A stretch of 64,000 nucleotides of DNA, from contig CM018031.1 of the NCBI GenBank assembly GCA_008638375.1, positions 3,261,001 to 3,325,000 on the forward strand, read 5' to 3'. The notes under the pieces are model-generated. The model was not told the DNA's origin. It made no database searches and saw only the letters and a list, made by a program, of their open reading frames with translations. A program made the translations under genes and the position numbers. Positions within the stretch are counted from its first letter, which is position 1; each line of letters opens with the position of its first letter. Source of the DNA: Nyssa sinensis. Its lineage: Eukaryota > Streptophyta > Magnoliopsida > Cornales > Nyssaceae. Of the stretch, positions 33,547 to 45,499 are shown piece by piece.

Positions 33547-36512
33547 TCACTTGATATACTTCATAAACCAGTTTAACATATCACAATGGGCCTCCTCAGC
33601 ACTCTTGATTGCCGATTCATCATCCCCACTATATCTCACTGTCCATCCATGAGATACACCGGGGAATATTTTCACGAAGCTATCAACCTGCCAAAACAAG
33701 GTGAAAGGAAAAGAAATAAACTTTTATAATCATCAGACAGCCCACACAAAATATTGTCAGAACCCGTATGAATATGAATCCAAAGATTAATCAAGTACTT
33801 TTTGCAAAGCTACACTATGGTTCTAACTTCCCACTTTGACTTCGGCTTCAGTCCACCTTTAATTCAACAAGGGATTAATGCTAATAATTTGTATAGATCA
33901 TAATTTGAAATGGCTTAAGCTAAAATAAAATGTCTATGTTTTTAAAATGTTAGGAGCTTCATACAAAAGCTAGAGTGAACTTTCTTTACCCAAATAGCCA
34001 TTAGACTATTTTGAGAATTTATTACCTCGGATTTTGCTGATAGTATCTCCCCAAAATGTTTCAGTTGTTCAGGTGGGGAAGCACTGTCAATCTCAGCTCC
34101 CAGAATAGCAACTGGAGTCTTAACCTCTGAAAGAATGTGCCATCAGTCCATCAGTCACACATATTTGTTATGAGCTTGGGAAGTGGGAAACTTACCGTTG
34201 ATTTCATCCTCTGTGATGCGACCAGGATGCAATATAACTGCAGCCTGAATGTCATCAGACCTCGCTAGTTTTACGACTACCACCCCTGATACAAATGCAA
34301 GAAACCCAAAATCTTAGTGGCTGGTCTATAAGAGCCCCCTCCTTCAGATATAAAAAATGATAAGAAATCTTTATCTTACCTCCCCAACAAAAACCTGCAG
34401 CACCAATGGCAGATACTCCTTTGCTTCTTAAAGCAGCAATTACTGCCTTGGCATCATCACATCCTTTATCCTAACAGGAAAGAGTTCAGATTTAAGTTTA
34501 AAGTAGTCCAGCAATGACTAATCAAGTTACAGAGCTCTTGATTTCCAAACCTCTCGTGTTTTCAAATAAAAATAAACTCCAACAGGACCAATTTGCTTTT
34601 TTTATAGCATTTATAATGAGCCTATTCGTTAGTAGTGCAAAGGCCTCAAGAAATAACCTCATTTCTACTTTTGTCATTTAAGTGATAGCTCCATATTACA
34701 CACCATCTCTATATTCAAATGCTGTATAAATGCAATAAAATCAAATCACTTACAAGTTAGCTACCAAATGAAGGCGCATAAATGCATGGTCATAGCTTGG
34801 AATTTCTTGAAGTTGACAGAGAGAAAAATTAATTGAGTGCTGTCATTTCTTTATTGAAGCCAGAAACTAACCGTGCCATGAGCCTTTCTCCATGATTCTC
34901 TATCCATCCGAGGGTTACTGAGATCAACAGGGTCACCATTGAAGAAATCAGGAACCACCACTAAAAATCCAGCAGCTGCCACTTTGTCTGCGAGTTTCCT
35001 TCATAGCAATAAAACGCAAAAACTTATTCTAATGGAATTATAAATGATAATAGTTATGCATGTAATGAAGATAACACGTATAATGTTGGGGTTCGATTAA
35101 ACTTTGAGGGCTTGGTATGGCCAGTCTAGACAGGGACAAAGCAGCTGAGCTTGAAGCACTGATGAATCTAGTTGTTTCAGCCCCCAGGTAACATCCTTGC
35201 TTGATTGAAACTCAGTTTTACTAAAGGGAAGTGTTTACATAATGCTTACAGTGACCCTTCAAAACATCGGTGAGAAAGTTCTTAAATATTATTATGTTTA
35301 ATAGAAAAGCTAAATGGTTTCTTTTCCTTGTCATTCATTCAATGTGAAGTTTAAACTGAAAGGCTAGAATGCTGCTTCCAAAACTCTAATTGGTAGATGA
35401 GTGTTGAAAATAGGACCTTCAGTTTATCCAAAGATTGAGATACAACTTTTTTTTTTTCCATTTAATCTCGCTTGGATATTGTCATAACACTTAAGACCCG
35501 TATCTCACTCATGAAAACGTGACTACTAAAAATATGAATTGAAGTATTGAACTAAAAGATATTTCACACAATATAATATTTCTCAGGATTTGAGTCACTG
35601 CAAATAGAATTTGGTGTTTGAAATGGAGTGAACTAAAAATGTGAATTGAACTAAAAGATATCTTGACAAAATAGTTACCACAAATTGCATTTGGTGTTTG
35701 ATTTGGATTGGAAAAGTAGATGTATCTGTTGGGGATAAATGAGAGACAGCATTTAGTGAAACCCAAGCCTTAAGATACAAATTAAAATTCAACTTAACCT
35801 AAAAGCCCAACACTGTTATGCAATTTAGACTACCAAGACACAGCTCCCATTATCCCCAACAGCATCTACCCATACTTGACATTGATCATGCTTAGTTACT
35901 TCTCTGAAATCAGTTCTGTTCTTTTTTTTTGCCCCATTGGATAAGAAAGTTAGGGTTTACTTAATCAGTGATAATCAAGCCAAATTCAACATACCTCAAA
36001 TTTGGAGCTTCATACCCTGCAAAACATTTCAAGACAAACAAAACAATTAAATTTCTAGTTTGTGTAGTTAACAGCATATATAAACATTTTCTTTTCTAGT
36101 GCACACTTCCCATTATGCTCCATATAAGCATCAAAAAGCAAGATTCTTTTATTAAAAAAATATTGGGAACCCTGATTGAAGTTCTTAAGTTTCTTTTATC
36201 CCCTCATAAATATGATGCGGTTTGCATAAATATAGCTCTATCATCACTATTTAAAATACCCAGTTTCAGAATTCTTGAAGAAATACAGAACATATAAAAA
36301 AAAAATTCACGAGAATCAATACAAAGTAACAAAGATGGATGAAGAAAATGAAGATGATTGTTACCAAAAACGTCAGAAATAAGAAGAATGGCAAGCTTGG
36401 AATCTTGGGGACCGGTTAAATAGGTCTTAAGGCCTCCAATCTCTTGGACAATCCCAGCTCCACAGGTTGAGCATAGGGTTGGTGGATTATCAAAGCATTG
36501 AGAGGTTGTCAT
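33547..36512 (-). CDS. DLH gene C: dienelactone hydrolase family protein, 7 exons, 239 aa
   Basis: Exons (minus): 36512-36365, 36016-35995, 34998-34872, 34470-34380, 34285-34196, 34126-34026, 33687-33547. They total 720 nt and are in frame. It is the tandem paralogue of DLH B with near-identical introns. The likely triad is Cys127 (GFCWG), Asp173 (GAEID) and His206 (VSHGWT). Differences from B include LCSTCGAG for LSSTCGAG, VQEIGG for VRAIGG, FFNGDP for FFYGDP, VDLSNP for VDSNP, GFCWGGV for GFCWGGM, DSASPPEQ for DSYSPPEQ and several changes near the C-terminus. All splice sites are kept, so it is called functional. It is a soluble hydrolase with unknown substrate and no targeting signal. Confidence 0.93.
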
Positions 36513-36687
36513 CTTCAAACTATATGTATACACTAAAGTTATATAAATATATCTGTATGTATAATGTAACAGAGTGGATGAGTGAGAGCTAGAGAGAAAT
36601 GGGAGGGAAATGAGCTTTATAGTGCAGTGATTGTATTTAGTTGGTTAAATTAAACCCCTGAAAAATGGGTTTTCCCAATTTGATTAA

Positions 36688-36704
36688 CGTCACCACTTAC
36701 GTCA
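36688..36704 (-). promoter_or_regulatory. as-1-type element upstream of DLH C
   Basis: The minus strand reads TGACGTAAGTGGTGACG: two TGACG motifs with the 12-bp as-1 spacing, 176 bp upstream of the ATG. It differs from the gene B copy at one base between the motifs. Conservation of both motifs after duplication supports function, although the two copies are young. Confidence 0.72.
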
Positions 36705-36719
36705 CAACTTGCACACCCC

Positions 36720-37232
36720 ACCAATGAAATTAGGGCTTGAGCAATGAGAAGAAAGGAACCAGTGCAATGCGATTCTGCTGAGTGGTGACTGGTCCAAGAA
36801 TTGACTAAACTTCATCTCCTCCTAACGACTTGTCTCTATGTGTTATTATATGAATATCTTACAACTTAATTTTTATTTAAAAATAAAAATAAAAAAAAAA
36901 AAAAAATGACAAATTGTAATACTGATCTGAGTTGGAAGAGGTTTGTTAAAATATGGAGCACTCTGTTCCGATGTTTGATTATTTGCGAGATGTTTGATTA
37001 TTTGCGATATGATTAGCGTGTATAAGTAATGTGAATATGTATTTTTCTTTAAATAATAGTGATGTTATTAATTTTTTTAAATATTTTTTGAATCATGTTA
37101 AAATTATATTTTAACATTATTATTATCTAAAAATATTATATTTTGGAATTACTATTTAATATTAAAATATTATTTTAAATAACAATTTTTTCAATTAACT
37201 ATTAAAATTATTTGATAAAAAATGCATACTAA

Positions 37233-37264
<32 letters not shown>

Positions 37265-38018
37265 CTTTGTGCCATAATAGAAATAACATATTCTATTCTT
37301 AATACCATCTGCAGTGAAATGACAACCCATTTAAACAATCAATTTTGTAACCTATAGCACATTTGGCACATGAATTGAAACAAATCTTATCTAATTCAAA
37401 TTTTTGAATTGCAAGTGAACTAAATACAGTAGCATTTTGAAAATTTATTGTAAGTTTATGAATTTTTTTTTTTTTTTATAGTTGACTTATTATTTTGGTT
37501 CGTTGTGTGGGATTAAAAATTAATTTCCAAAATAATAAGTTAAATTGAAAAAATATCTTTTACACTTTCACTAATCTTTACTCGACTTTTTGTGTTTTAA
37601 TCAATTTCATTAACAAAATATTTTTTTTGCATTTTCTTTTGGTCAACTGAAATAGTTATTTTTCAAATATTATGAAAAATTTATTGCGCACCTCTTAGAA
37701 AGACGTGAAAAGATGACTTTTCTTACAAAGGAATGACGAGTTGTCAATCTGATTATAAAATACGTATAACTTGGTACATAAATCTTAATTCATAATTATT
37801 TTGTATCAATCTTTCTATAATGGTCGACTTCTTCATTAAATTTATTTTGAAGAGTATCATGCCGGCATATCTCTTACTCTTTGCTTGTCCTTATTCACAC
37901 ATACATATATATTAAGGAGACAAATTCCCAATCTCAAAAAATAAAAAGGACATAAGAAAAACTATGTATTCTCTATGTTCTAATTTAATAAAAAATGGTA
38001 TTTTTTATGTCCCAAAAT
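36720..38018. other. Intergenic upstream of DLH C
   Basis: Duplication copy 2 sequence, AT-rich, with an (AT)n tract at about 37,236-37,264. It contains the empty site of the solo LTR at 37,351-37,355. No gene seen. Confidence 0.65.
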
Positions 38019-38023
38019 ATATA

Positions 38024-38454
38024 TGTTGGATATTGCGTTAGGTTGGACCCGAATTCATAGTTATTGGGACATCCACAAAGTTTGACTAAGAGTTGTGATA
38101 AAATTAAAATTCTTATCGTCATCTGGTTGGTTTTGAATTGAACCAACGCAGCTATTTATTCTGCGCCTTAGTTGCGGGATAAGTGTGAAAAAAGATTTTG
38201 GTTATCGTGAAATTCTCCTAGCTCTCAAGTTCTCTCTGAGAATCTTCCGAGGCTACCATTTACGCCTTTGTACTTGGATTGTGAAAAAACATAGAAGACT
38301 CGTATTGTAGCCATTTTATTGATGAGAGAGTTCCATTCATGAGGATCTAGTGGTCGTCAGAAATCCGTAATACAAGCAAAGATCTTCTGTTTCTGCGAAC
38401 CCGATTGAAAAAGGTAACCGGGTTCACACCAGATTTTTATATATCTTTCCATCA
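38024..38454 (+). repeat. 5' LTR of the copia element (431 bp)
   Basis: TGTTGG...CCATCA. It aligns with the 3' LTR over its whole length with roughly 50 differences by hand count (about 12%), mostly transitions. Confidence 0.95.
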
Positions 38455-38455
38455 T

Positions 38456-38467
38456 TGGTATCAGAGC
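38456..38467 (+). other. Primer-binding site (initiator tRNA-Met)
   Basis: TGGTATCAGAGC, one base after the 5' LTR, is the standard plant copia primer-binding site. Confidence 0.92.
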
Positions 38468-38568
38468 CATATTTTACTTGTGTTCGCTAATTTGATGATA
38501 TTATGCATGAATATATTATTAATATTATTTAGATCATTCATAACTTGTATCAAAAGGTTTATCCACTT

Positions 38569-38951
38569 GACTGTTATTTGAACGGTAATTATTTGAATAT
38601 CTTCTGAACTATCCGCCACAGTGTATATGTTTTTAATATCTCCAAAAGGTAGTTCTTAAAATTTCATGACGATCCACCGTTGGATTAGTGAAAGATCTGA
38701 GTTTAAAGTTCTAATTTTTCAAGAAAACAGAAATTTAATATGAATTTTTGGGTTTTAATAGACTGTTATTTGAACGGTAATTATTTGAATACCTTTTGAA
38801 TGATCCGCTATGGTGGATATGTTCTCAATATCCCCAAAAGGTAGTCCTTAAAATTTCATGACGATCCACCGTTAGATCACTGAGAGATCTGAGTTTAAAG
38901 TTATGATTTTTTCAAGAAAACAAACTTTAATATGAATTTTTAGGTTTTAAT
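38569..38951 (+). repeat. 192-bp tandem duplication in the copia leader
   Basis: GACTGTTATTTGAACGGTAA starts at 38,569 and 38,761. Both units run through 'catgacgatccaccgtt' and 'gatctgagtttaaagtt'. They lie in the 1.8-kb untranslated leader between the primer-binding site and gag. Confidence 0.85.
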
Positions 38952-40269
38952 ACGATTTATAAAACCTTGATTATTATGCATGAAATTTATATCGAAATGT
39001 TCCTTGTTGCGAGAGCTTTCCAACGATATATGAAACATAATTTTTCGTCAAAAAATGAATGAGATATAAGATCCCAAAGTTTGACAGCAGGTCATGGTCA
39101 AACCTTGTTTTGAAGAAGATGAATTGCAAAGGACTACAACCCTTACTCTCGGCAGGGCATGTAGGAGCACGTGCATCATCTTTCAAGGCCTATTTTTTGA
39201 CACCTTCGAAGAGTGGGCCTCACTTACTGAATTTGTGACCCTGTGATATTTTTTTGTAATTTTTTCGTTTCTAAAAATTAGTTTAAATTAATTTTTATTA
39301 TGAAAAGTGTCACAAATTTGTTTAAATGTTTTTTTAAAAATTTCAAAAAGCTATATTTGATATTAAAATCACAATTAGTATTTAGTATACTTTTGGGGGT
39401 CAAAATTATTTTTTGGTGAATTTTTTTACATATTTTTTTATATTTTTGGGGTTTTAAAAAAATTAGTTTTTTGTCCCAAAAATTGGTTAAAAATTTCAGA
39501 AAATTTATTTTAAATGTGAAAAATTCTTGGAAAGGCTCTGAAAATTAGGAGCAATTGTATTATGTGTGAATCATTTATGAATTAATTATCATATGGATAA
39601 TTATTTATTGCATTATTATTGTGTTGTATTAATTCTCATTAATTGTGAGACCCAATTACCCACTCCCATTATGGTGAGGTGTGGTAAAGTCATCCAACAA
39701 AACCCCATTCTATTGTTATGTATATTGTGTTTGGATGTACTTAATGGAATTGATATTCTAGTACACGTCTTGTGTGATGTTTGAAATTTACAAGGATAGT
39801 TTCGGGATATATGAGTTTTTGGTGTGGCATCCCTATTTATTTAATTGTTACTAGTAGATTGACGTAGTAGGTTGATTCAAGTTATGTAATCTCTTTTTTG
39901 AAAAATAATGTATTAATTTTTGGAAAGTCTTGTAAGGGGATGTGTTTTCGCAGCAGACTCATATATTTAGAAATTATCCTTGACATGTTGTACTAAAATG
40001 CCAATTAAACTCGATTGGAGTCCATTTTATATTGGTAATTTTTATTATTGTGTGGATGAATTAAAATAGTTTTAATTTAAATTTATTTTGCTCGAAATCA
40101 GCTAAAAATATACTTCTATTTTACATAAATGAGAGATGATTATGAGCTTAACAAAATTTTTGATCTCATAGTATAAATATAGAATAATATTTTTAATTAG
40201 GTTTCTAGTAGCAAAATAATAAAATATAAAAATGTATGCTAAATGTCACCTTACGCACATTGAATGTAA

Positions 40270-40738
40270 ATGGCCTCCAAGAATGTGATAGTTGACCTCA
40301 CAAAGGGTGAGAACCTTGTTGGTACCAACTATGACCTATGGCATAGGAAAATTCAATACTTGCTAAATGAGCAAGAGGCTCTAGAGACCTTGACTAATGT
40401 CATGACCCCACCTGAGGAGGGCAATAGTGCCCAACACCGTCGGAACATGGAAGTCTACTAGAACTGGATAAAGAAAGATCGATGTACGCGTTTTACTATG
40501 TTAAATAGCATGCATAATGATCTTATTAGGGAGTTTGAAAGTTCTCTCACAGCATAATATGTGGAATAAGCTGAAAATTTCTTTTGGAGAAACTACTACC
40601 ATAAGGCTACGTGCCTTGACCCTCAAATTTGAGGGATACAAGATGGATTCCAAGCACACTATGGTTGAACACTTAAGGGCGATGTCAGCCATGATCCGTG
40701 ATCTTAAGACTGTTGGAAATGATCTTACTGATGAGTAG
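40270..40738 (+). pseudogene. copia gag remnant
   Basis: Begins MASKNVIVDLTKGENLVGTN and continues YDLWHRKIQYLLNE, the N-terminal start of copia gag, then a UBN2-like part with MWNKLKISFGETT and TMVEHLRAMSAMIRDL. Internal stops occur (for example after EVY at about 40,459). The zinc knuckle and the protease (D[ST]G) region are absent before 40,755, so gag-protease is truncated. Confidence 0.85.
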
Positions 40739-40754
40739 TAGATCCTAGCAGTTA

Positions 40755-41640
40755 TTGGCTCCCTACTGGAAACTAGTCGGATTTAATCTAGTTTCTATTT
40801 CAGCACTGGTTGAACTTGGTTTTTCATTCAGCATTGATGGTAGACAATTGGTTATGTTTTTGGATGGTGATTGTTTTGGACATGGTTTTATTTCAAATAA
40901 TCTTTATCAATTGGATGTATTATATTATAATTCTTCATCTGAATGTTTGGCATGTGATGATTATATAGCTGATTCTGTTAAATAGCATGCTAAACTTGGC
41001 CATATTAGACAAGAAAAGATGGCTAGATTGACTAGAGAAGGCCTATTGGGGTCTCTCGCTAAAGTAAGCCTACCTACATGTGAGTCTTGTTTGGCTAGAA
41101 AGAGTTGTCGTAAGCCTTTTGTAAAGGCTACTAGGGCTGCTCATCCTCTAGAATTAGTTCATTCAGACATTTGCGGACCAATGAATGTAAAGGCATGCAA
41201 TGTCGCCTCTTATTTCCTTACTTTTATAAATGACTTTACGCGATATGGTTATGTTTATTTGATTTCTCACCGATATGAAGCATTGGATTGCTTCAGACGC
41301 TTTCTAGTTGAGGTTGAGAATCAAATTGAGCGAAGACTTAAGGTATTTCGCACTGACTGTGGACGCGAGTATCTATTATATCAGTTCAAGGAACTATGTG
41401 AGGAAAATGTAATACGCAAGCAATTGACGATTTCTGGAACGCCGCAACAAAATGGTGTTGCTGAGCTACGAAATCATACATTATTAGACATGGTTAGATC
41501 AATGATGGCGCAAGCTAACCTCCCGATCAACTTCTGGGGGGATGCTTTATTGATTGCTGCCTACATTCTTAATCGTGTGCTTCCAAGTCAGCTCCAAAAA
41601 TCCCTTATGAGCTTTGGCATGGGCGGAAGCCAAATTTGGG
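40755..41640 (+). pseudogene. copia pre-integrase and integrase remnant
   Basis: A gag-pre-integrase motif HAKLGHI (about 40,986) follows a stop. The integrase HHCC finger appears as LPTCESCLARK. The catalytic core keeps HSDICGPM (first Asp), FRTDCGREY (second Asp) and QQNGVAE (Glu). The frame is open for 219 codons from 41,019, then ends in a stop before reverse transcriptase, with the region between deleted. Confidence 0.9.
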
Positions 41641-41721
41641 GCATTTATGACCATGGGGGTCAGAACTCTATGAAATAGTAGATTTTGAAGATAACTTGGC
41701 TCCTCTCAGCGATAGTGGGAA

Positions 41722-42660
41722 TTGGTTTCTCATCCTAAAATTGCCAATAAGGATAGGAGTAATCTTCAATTTAGCGGGAGTTTTGAGTTAGATTCTCAAG
41801 AGAGTCAAGTTCGTAAGAGTAAGCGTGGAATTATCTTTCGTCATCGTTTTGAGATTGAGGGGGATGCACTTATGGCTATTTCACTAGATTTAGATGAGCC
41901 TGCTTTTTTTAGTGAAGCGCTTCCTTCATATGCTTGTAATGAATAGATGATTGCTATGGATGAAGAGATGAGTTCTATGGATAAAAATCATGTTTGGGAT
42001 TTAGTTGATTTTCCTGCTGGGCGCAAGGCCATTGGAAAAAAGTGGGTCTTGAGAATAAAGCGCAAGGTAAATGGATCAATTGACAGATATAAGGCGCGTC
42101 TTGTGGCGAAAGGTTATACCCAAAATGAGGGTATAGACTATGAAGAGACATTCTCCCCAGTGTTGATGTTTGCCTCTATTCGCATTATCCTAGCAATTGT
42201 CGTGCATATGGATTTAAAACCTTTTCAAATGGACGTTAAGACTGCATTTTTCAATGGAGAACTGGAAGAAGAAATCTATATGACTCAACCAGAGGGTTTT
42301 AAAGTCAAAAGACAAGAGCGCAAAGTTTTTCATCTCAAACTTTCTATTTATTGTCTCAAACAATCTTCCAGACAGTGATATGTGAGGCTTCATAAAGTCA
42401 TAATATCTCATGGTTTTGAGATGATAGAAGAAGACCACTGTGTATATGTAAAACGGTCCAAGGAAAGTTTCATTATCCTTATATTGTATGTTAATGATAT
42501 TTTACTTGCTGAGAATAACTTAAAAGAGATAGTCACCACTAAAGAGTAGTTGTCCTCTACTTTTGAGATGAAGGACATGGGCAAAGCACACAATATTTTA
42601 GGAGTGAAAATCCTGAGAGATCGATCAAAGAGACTACTTAGCCTATCTCAAGAGACAAGT
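41722..42660 (+). pseudogene. copia reverse transcriptase remnant
   Basis: Contains KKWVLRIKRKVNGSIDRYKA, RLVAKGYTQNEGIDYEETFS, FQMDVKTAFFNGELEEEIYM and, after a stop near 42,376, YVNDILLA where an active enzyme has YVDD. Additional stops lie near 41,944 and 42,546. The Asp-to-Asn change would abolish polymerase activity even without the stops. Confidence 0.92.
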
Positions 42661-42676
42661 CCTTGAGCGTTTCCAT

Positions 42677-43449
42677 ATGAATCACTCTAAGCCCATAAAC
42701 ACTCCTATAGAGAAAGGATGTGACTTACATCTTGGCCAATGCCCTAAGACTGTTGAAGAAAAGAACCAGATGTCTAAAATACCTTATGCGAATGTAGTTG
42801 GTAGTCTGATGTATACTATGTTATGTACTCGACCAGACATTAGCTTCGCAGTTGGATTGGTCAGTCGATTTCAGAGTAATCTTGGATTAGCTCATTGGAA
42901 AGCGGTAAAGAGGATTTTTCGATATCTTCATGGTATCAATGATCTTATGCTGTGTTATAAAGGTAGGGATTTGAGATTGAAAGGATACAGCGATGCAGAC
43001 TGGGCTGAAGACAGGGATGAATGCAAGTCCACTTCAGGTTATGCATTCCTTTTTAGTGAAAGAATTGTTTCTTGGTGCATCAAGAAACAGAATTGTGTAG
43101 CATTGTCCACGATGGAGTCTGAGTATGTAGCTTGTTCGTTAGCAGTACAGGAGGCAGTTTGGTTGAGAAAATTCTTACACACCTTGACATATCGCCATAT
43201 GGGTAGGGTGTTGTGGTCATTTATTGTGATAGTATGACAACTTTGGCATATGCAAAGGATCCCAAGTACCATGGGAGGACCAAACACATTGATATACATT
43301 TTTATTACATTCGAGATATGGTTGCTCAAAGGGAGGCAGTCCTGAGGCATATATCAACAGTCAATATGGTGGCAGACCCATTGACCAAACCCATCCCCAG
43401 AAATGTTTTTACATCACATGTCAGGAGTTTGGGTTTAGTTAGGATATGA
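42677..43449 (+). pseudogene. copia RNase H remnant
   Basis: The first part holds PYANVVGSLMYTMLCTRPDI, GYSDADWAEDRDECKSTSGY and ALSTMESEYVA, the RNase H signature. A frameshift near 43,205 moves the rest (IYCDSMTTLAYAKDPKYHGR, KHIDIHFYYIRD, MVADPLTKPIP) to another frame, ending at 43,449. The 1.1 kb from there to the 3' LTR holds no frame I recognise. Confidence 0.92.
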
Positions 43450-44546
43450 TGTATTATACACTATTTTGACATTATCTTATATATATGATTTTTGATTCAT
43501 ATTGTGGTTTTATTCATATTAAGATGAATATTGTGCAAGCATACATTTCTAAAAGATGTCAACAAGCTTTGATTGGCTTTTTCACACGAGCAATCGTCTT
43601 GGCGTTTGAACAATGAGCAAGATGAGACATTGAATTATTGGCTTGTGGGAGAATTCATTTTGTCATATATGTCGCCTTAACTAAGTTAAGATGAGATTTC
43701 TTTTTAAAAAAATCGAGCATGAAGGTTGATCACACACCTCATGTAGCTTAAAGTAAGCCGAATGTGAACCTTCAGATGGGCGCTTGGACAAGGACTGGGT
43801 TAAAGTGTTCGGGTTAGGCGCTGAGATAGTGACGAGGGGCACTAGATAGAAACTAGACTAAGATTCGTACGACGTTTATTCTTATTTTTATAATATTGAG
43901 ATTGGCAAGCCCAATTGAGTGAGAGCTCCGTCGTAGCATATATTATATACTATATGTGTTGTTAATATAACCTTTAATAAAGATAGTGACTAAATGTATC
44001 CCTGCTTCGTCACTGTGTGAGTTCTGAAAACCATTTTTGAGTTTCACTGTACCCTTTGTGACCTAAGACTACGTTATGAAGAGAGAGCTTGATGTTGCTA
44101 CTTTAGCATATTGCTAAAGGATCATGATTGATGCGGTTCGGCGAGACATGTCTAGGAAAGCAGTTGAGTTCGATTGGATTAATGTGAGTAGTTAGGGAAG
44201 ACAGTTCTGTAATACGCTATGGTGTTGTGACTCATTGCCCGGGTGATCGTGTCGGTTTTTATGACTATCAATACGATTATAAGTACAATACAGATTGGAT
44301 AGTCCATGCGTCGCACTGAGATTAGTTCTCGCAAGGGATAACAAATGTTGAATCTAGTGTAACAGAATAGTCTGGGGCATAGATGAAATCATTTGTTTGT
44401 TTGTAGTGAGGTACTATATTGGTGTGATGGTAGCTTGATATAGTACTCCTACCCCGATCTTTCTCGTCCGGTCGCACGATCCATTTCCTGTATGTCGAAG
44501 GTGATGTAAAGGACTTAGCACTCACCCTTTGTGGATGAGTGAGAGT

Positions 44547-44976
44547 TGTTGGATATTGGGTCAGGTTGGACCCAAACCCATAGCCATTGGAGCACCACAA
44601 AGTTTGAATGAGAGTTGTGATAAGATTAAAACTTTTATCATTATCTGGTTGGTTTTGAATTGAACCAACGTAGCTATTTATTCTGCGTTTTAGTTGCGGG
44701 ATAAGTGTGAAAAAAGATTTTGGTTATCGTGAAACTCTCCTAGCTCCCAAGTTCTCTCTGAGATTCTTTCGAGGCTACCATTTACGCTTTTGGACTTGAA
44801 TTGTGGAAAGACATAGAAGACTCGTATTGTAACCATTCTATTGAATAGAGAGTTCCATCCATGGCGATCCAATGGTCATCAGACATCCGTAATACATGCA
44901 AAGATCTTTTACTTCTGCGAACCCGATTAAAAGAGATAATCGGGTTCACATCCAATTTTTATATATCTTTCCATCA
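44547..44976 (+). repeat. 3' LTR of the copia element (430 bp)
   Basis: TGTTGG...CCATCA, preceded by a purine-rich stretch (GGATGAGTGAGAG, about 44,532-44,545) that can serve as the polypurine tract, and followed by the ATATA target-site copy. Confidence 0.95.
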
Positions 44977-45499
44977 ATATATTTAGTTTGAAAAATCAAT
45001 GGTCATGATATTTTAAAATTGTCAATTTATTATTTTCAATCAATTTGATGTGATTTTATAATTAAAACAAAAGAATGTTTCTTTTATAAATTTATGTGTT
45101 TTGGTTCAAGTACAAAAGTATTAAATGATTATTTATTTAAAATTTTAATTGTTGTTAAAGAGACATTTTAAAATGCAATTAATATTTTATTAGTTATGAA
45201 ATATAAGCAATGATGAATATAGATGGGTCTATGGCCCCAAGGCTTTTTAAATTTTAATTTTTTACCCCTCTTCTAACTGAATTTGTTTTTTTTTTAAAAA
45301 TAGAAGTTGCTTCCTATAGTAATTTTGTTATTTTTAATTTTTATTAAAGATCTCTTAAAACCTTAGATATAAAAATTAAAGTCCAACTCCATTTATTCTA
45401 TTTATAAATCCCCAGTAGTTTTCACTAAATTATAACAGGTTTGACAAATTATTTAATAAGATTAATTAAACTAAGTATTGTTTTTTTACTTCTGTGATT

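Larger units (their letters stand above)
38024..44976 (+). mobile_element. Ty1/copia LTR retrotransposon, full-length but degenerate (6,953 bp)
   Basis: LTRs are at 38,024-38,454 and 44,547-44,976, both TGTTGG...CCATCA. A 5-bp target-site duplication ATATA flanks it (38,019-38,023 and 44,977-44,981). A primer-binding site for initiator tRNA-Met follows the 5' LTR. Remnants occur in copia order: gag, pre-integrase and integrase, reverse transcriptase, RNase H. The integrase-before-RT order places it in Ty1/copia. Many stops and missing segments make it non-autonomous. Copy 1 of the host duplication has the clean empty site CCCAAAATATATATTTAG near 31,594-31,611. Confidence 0.96.
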
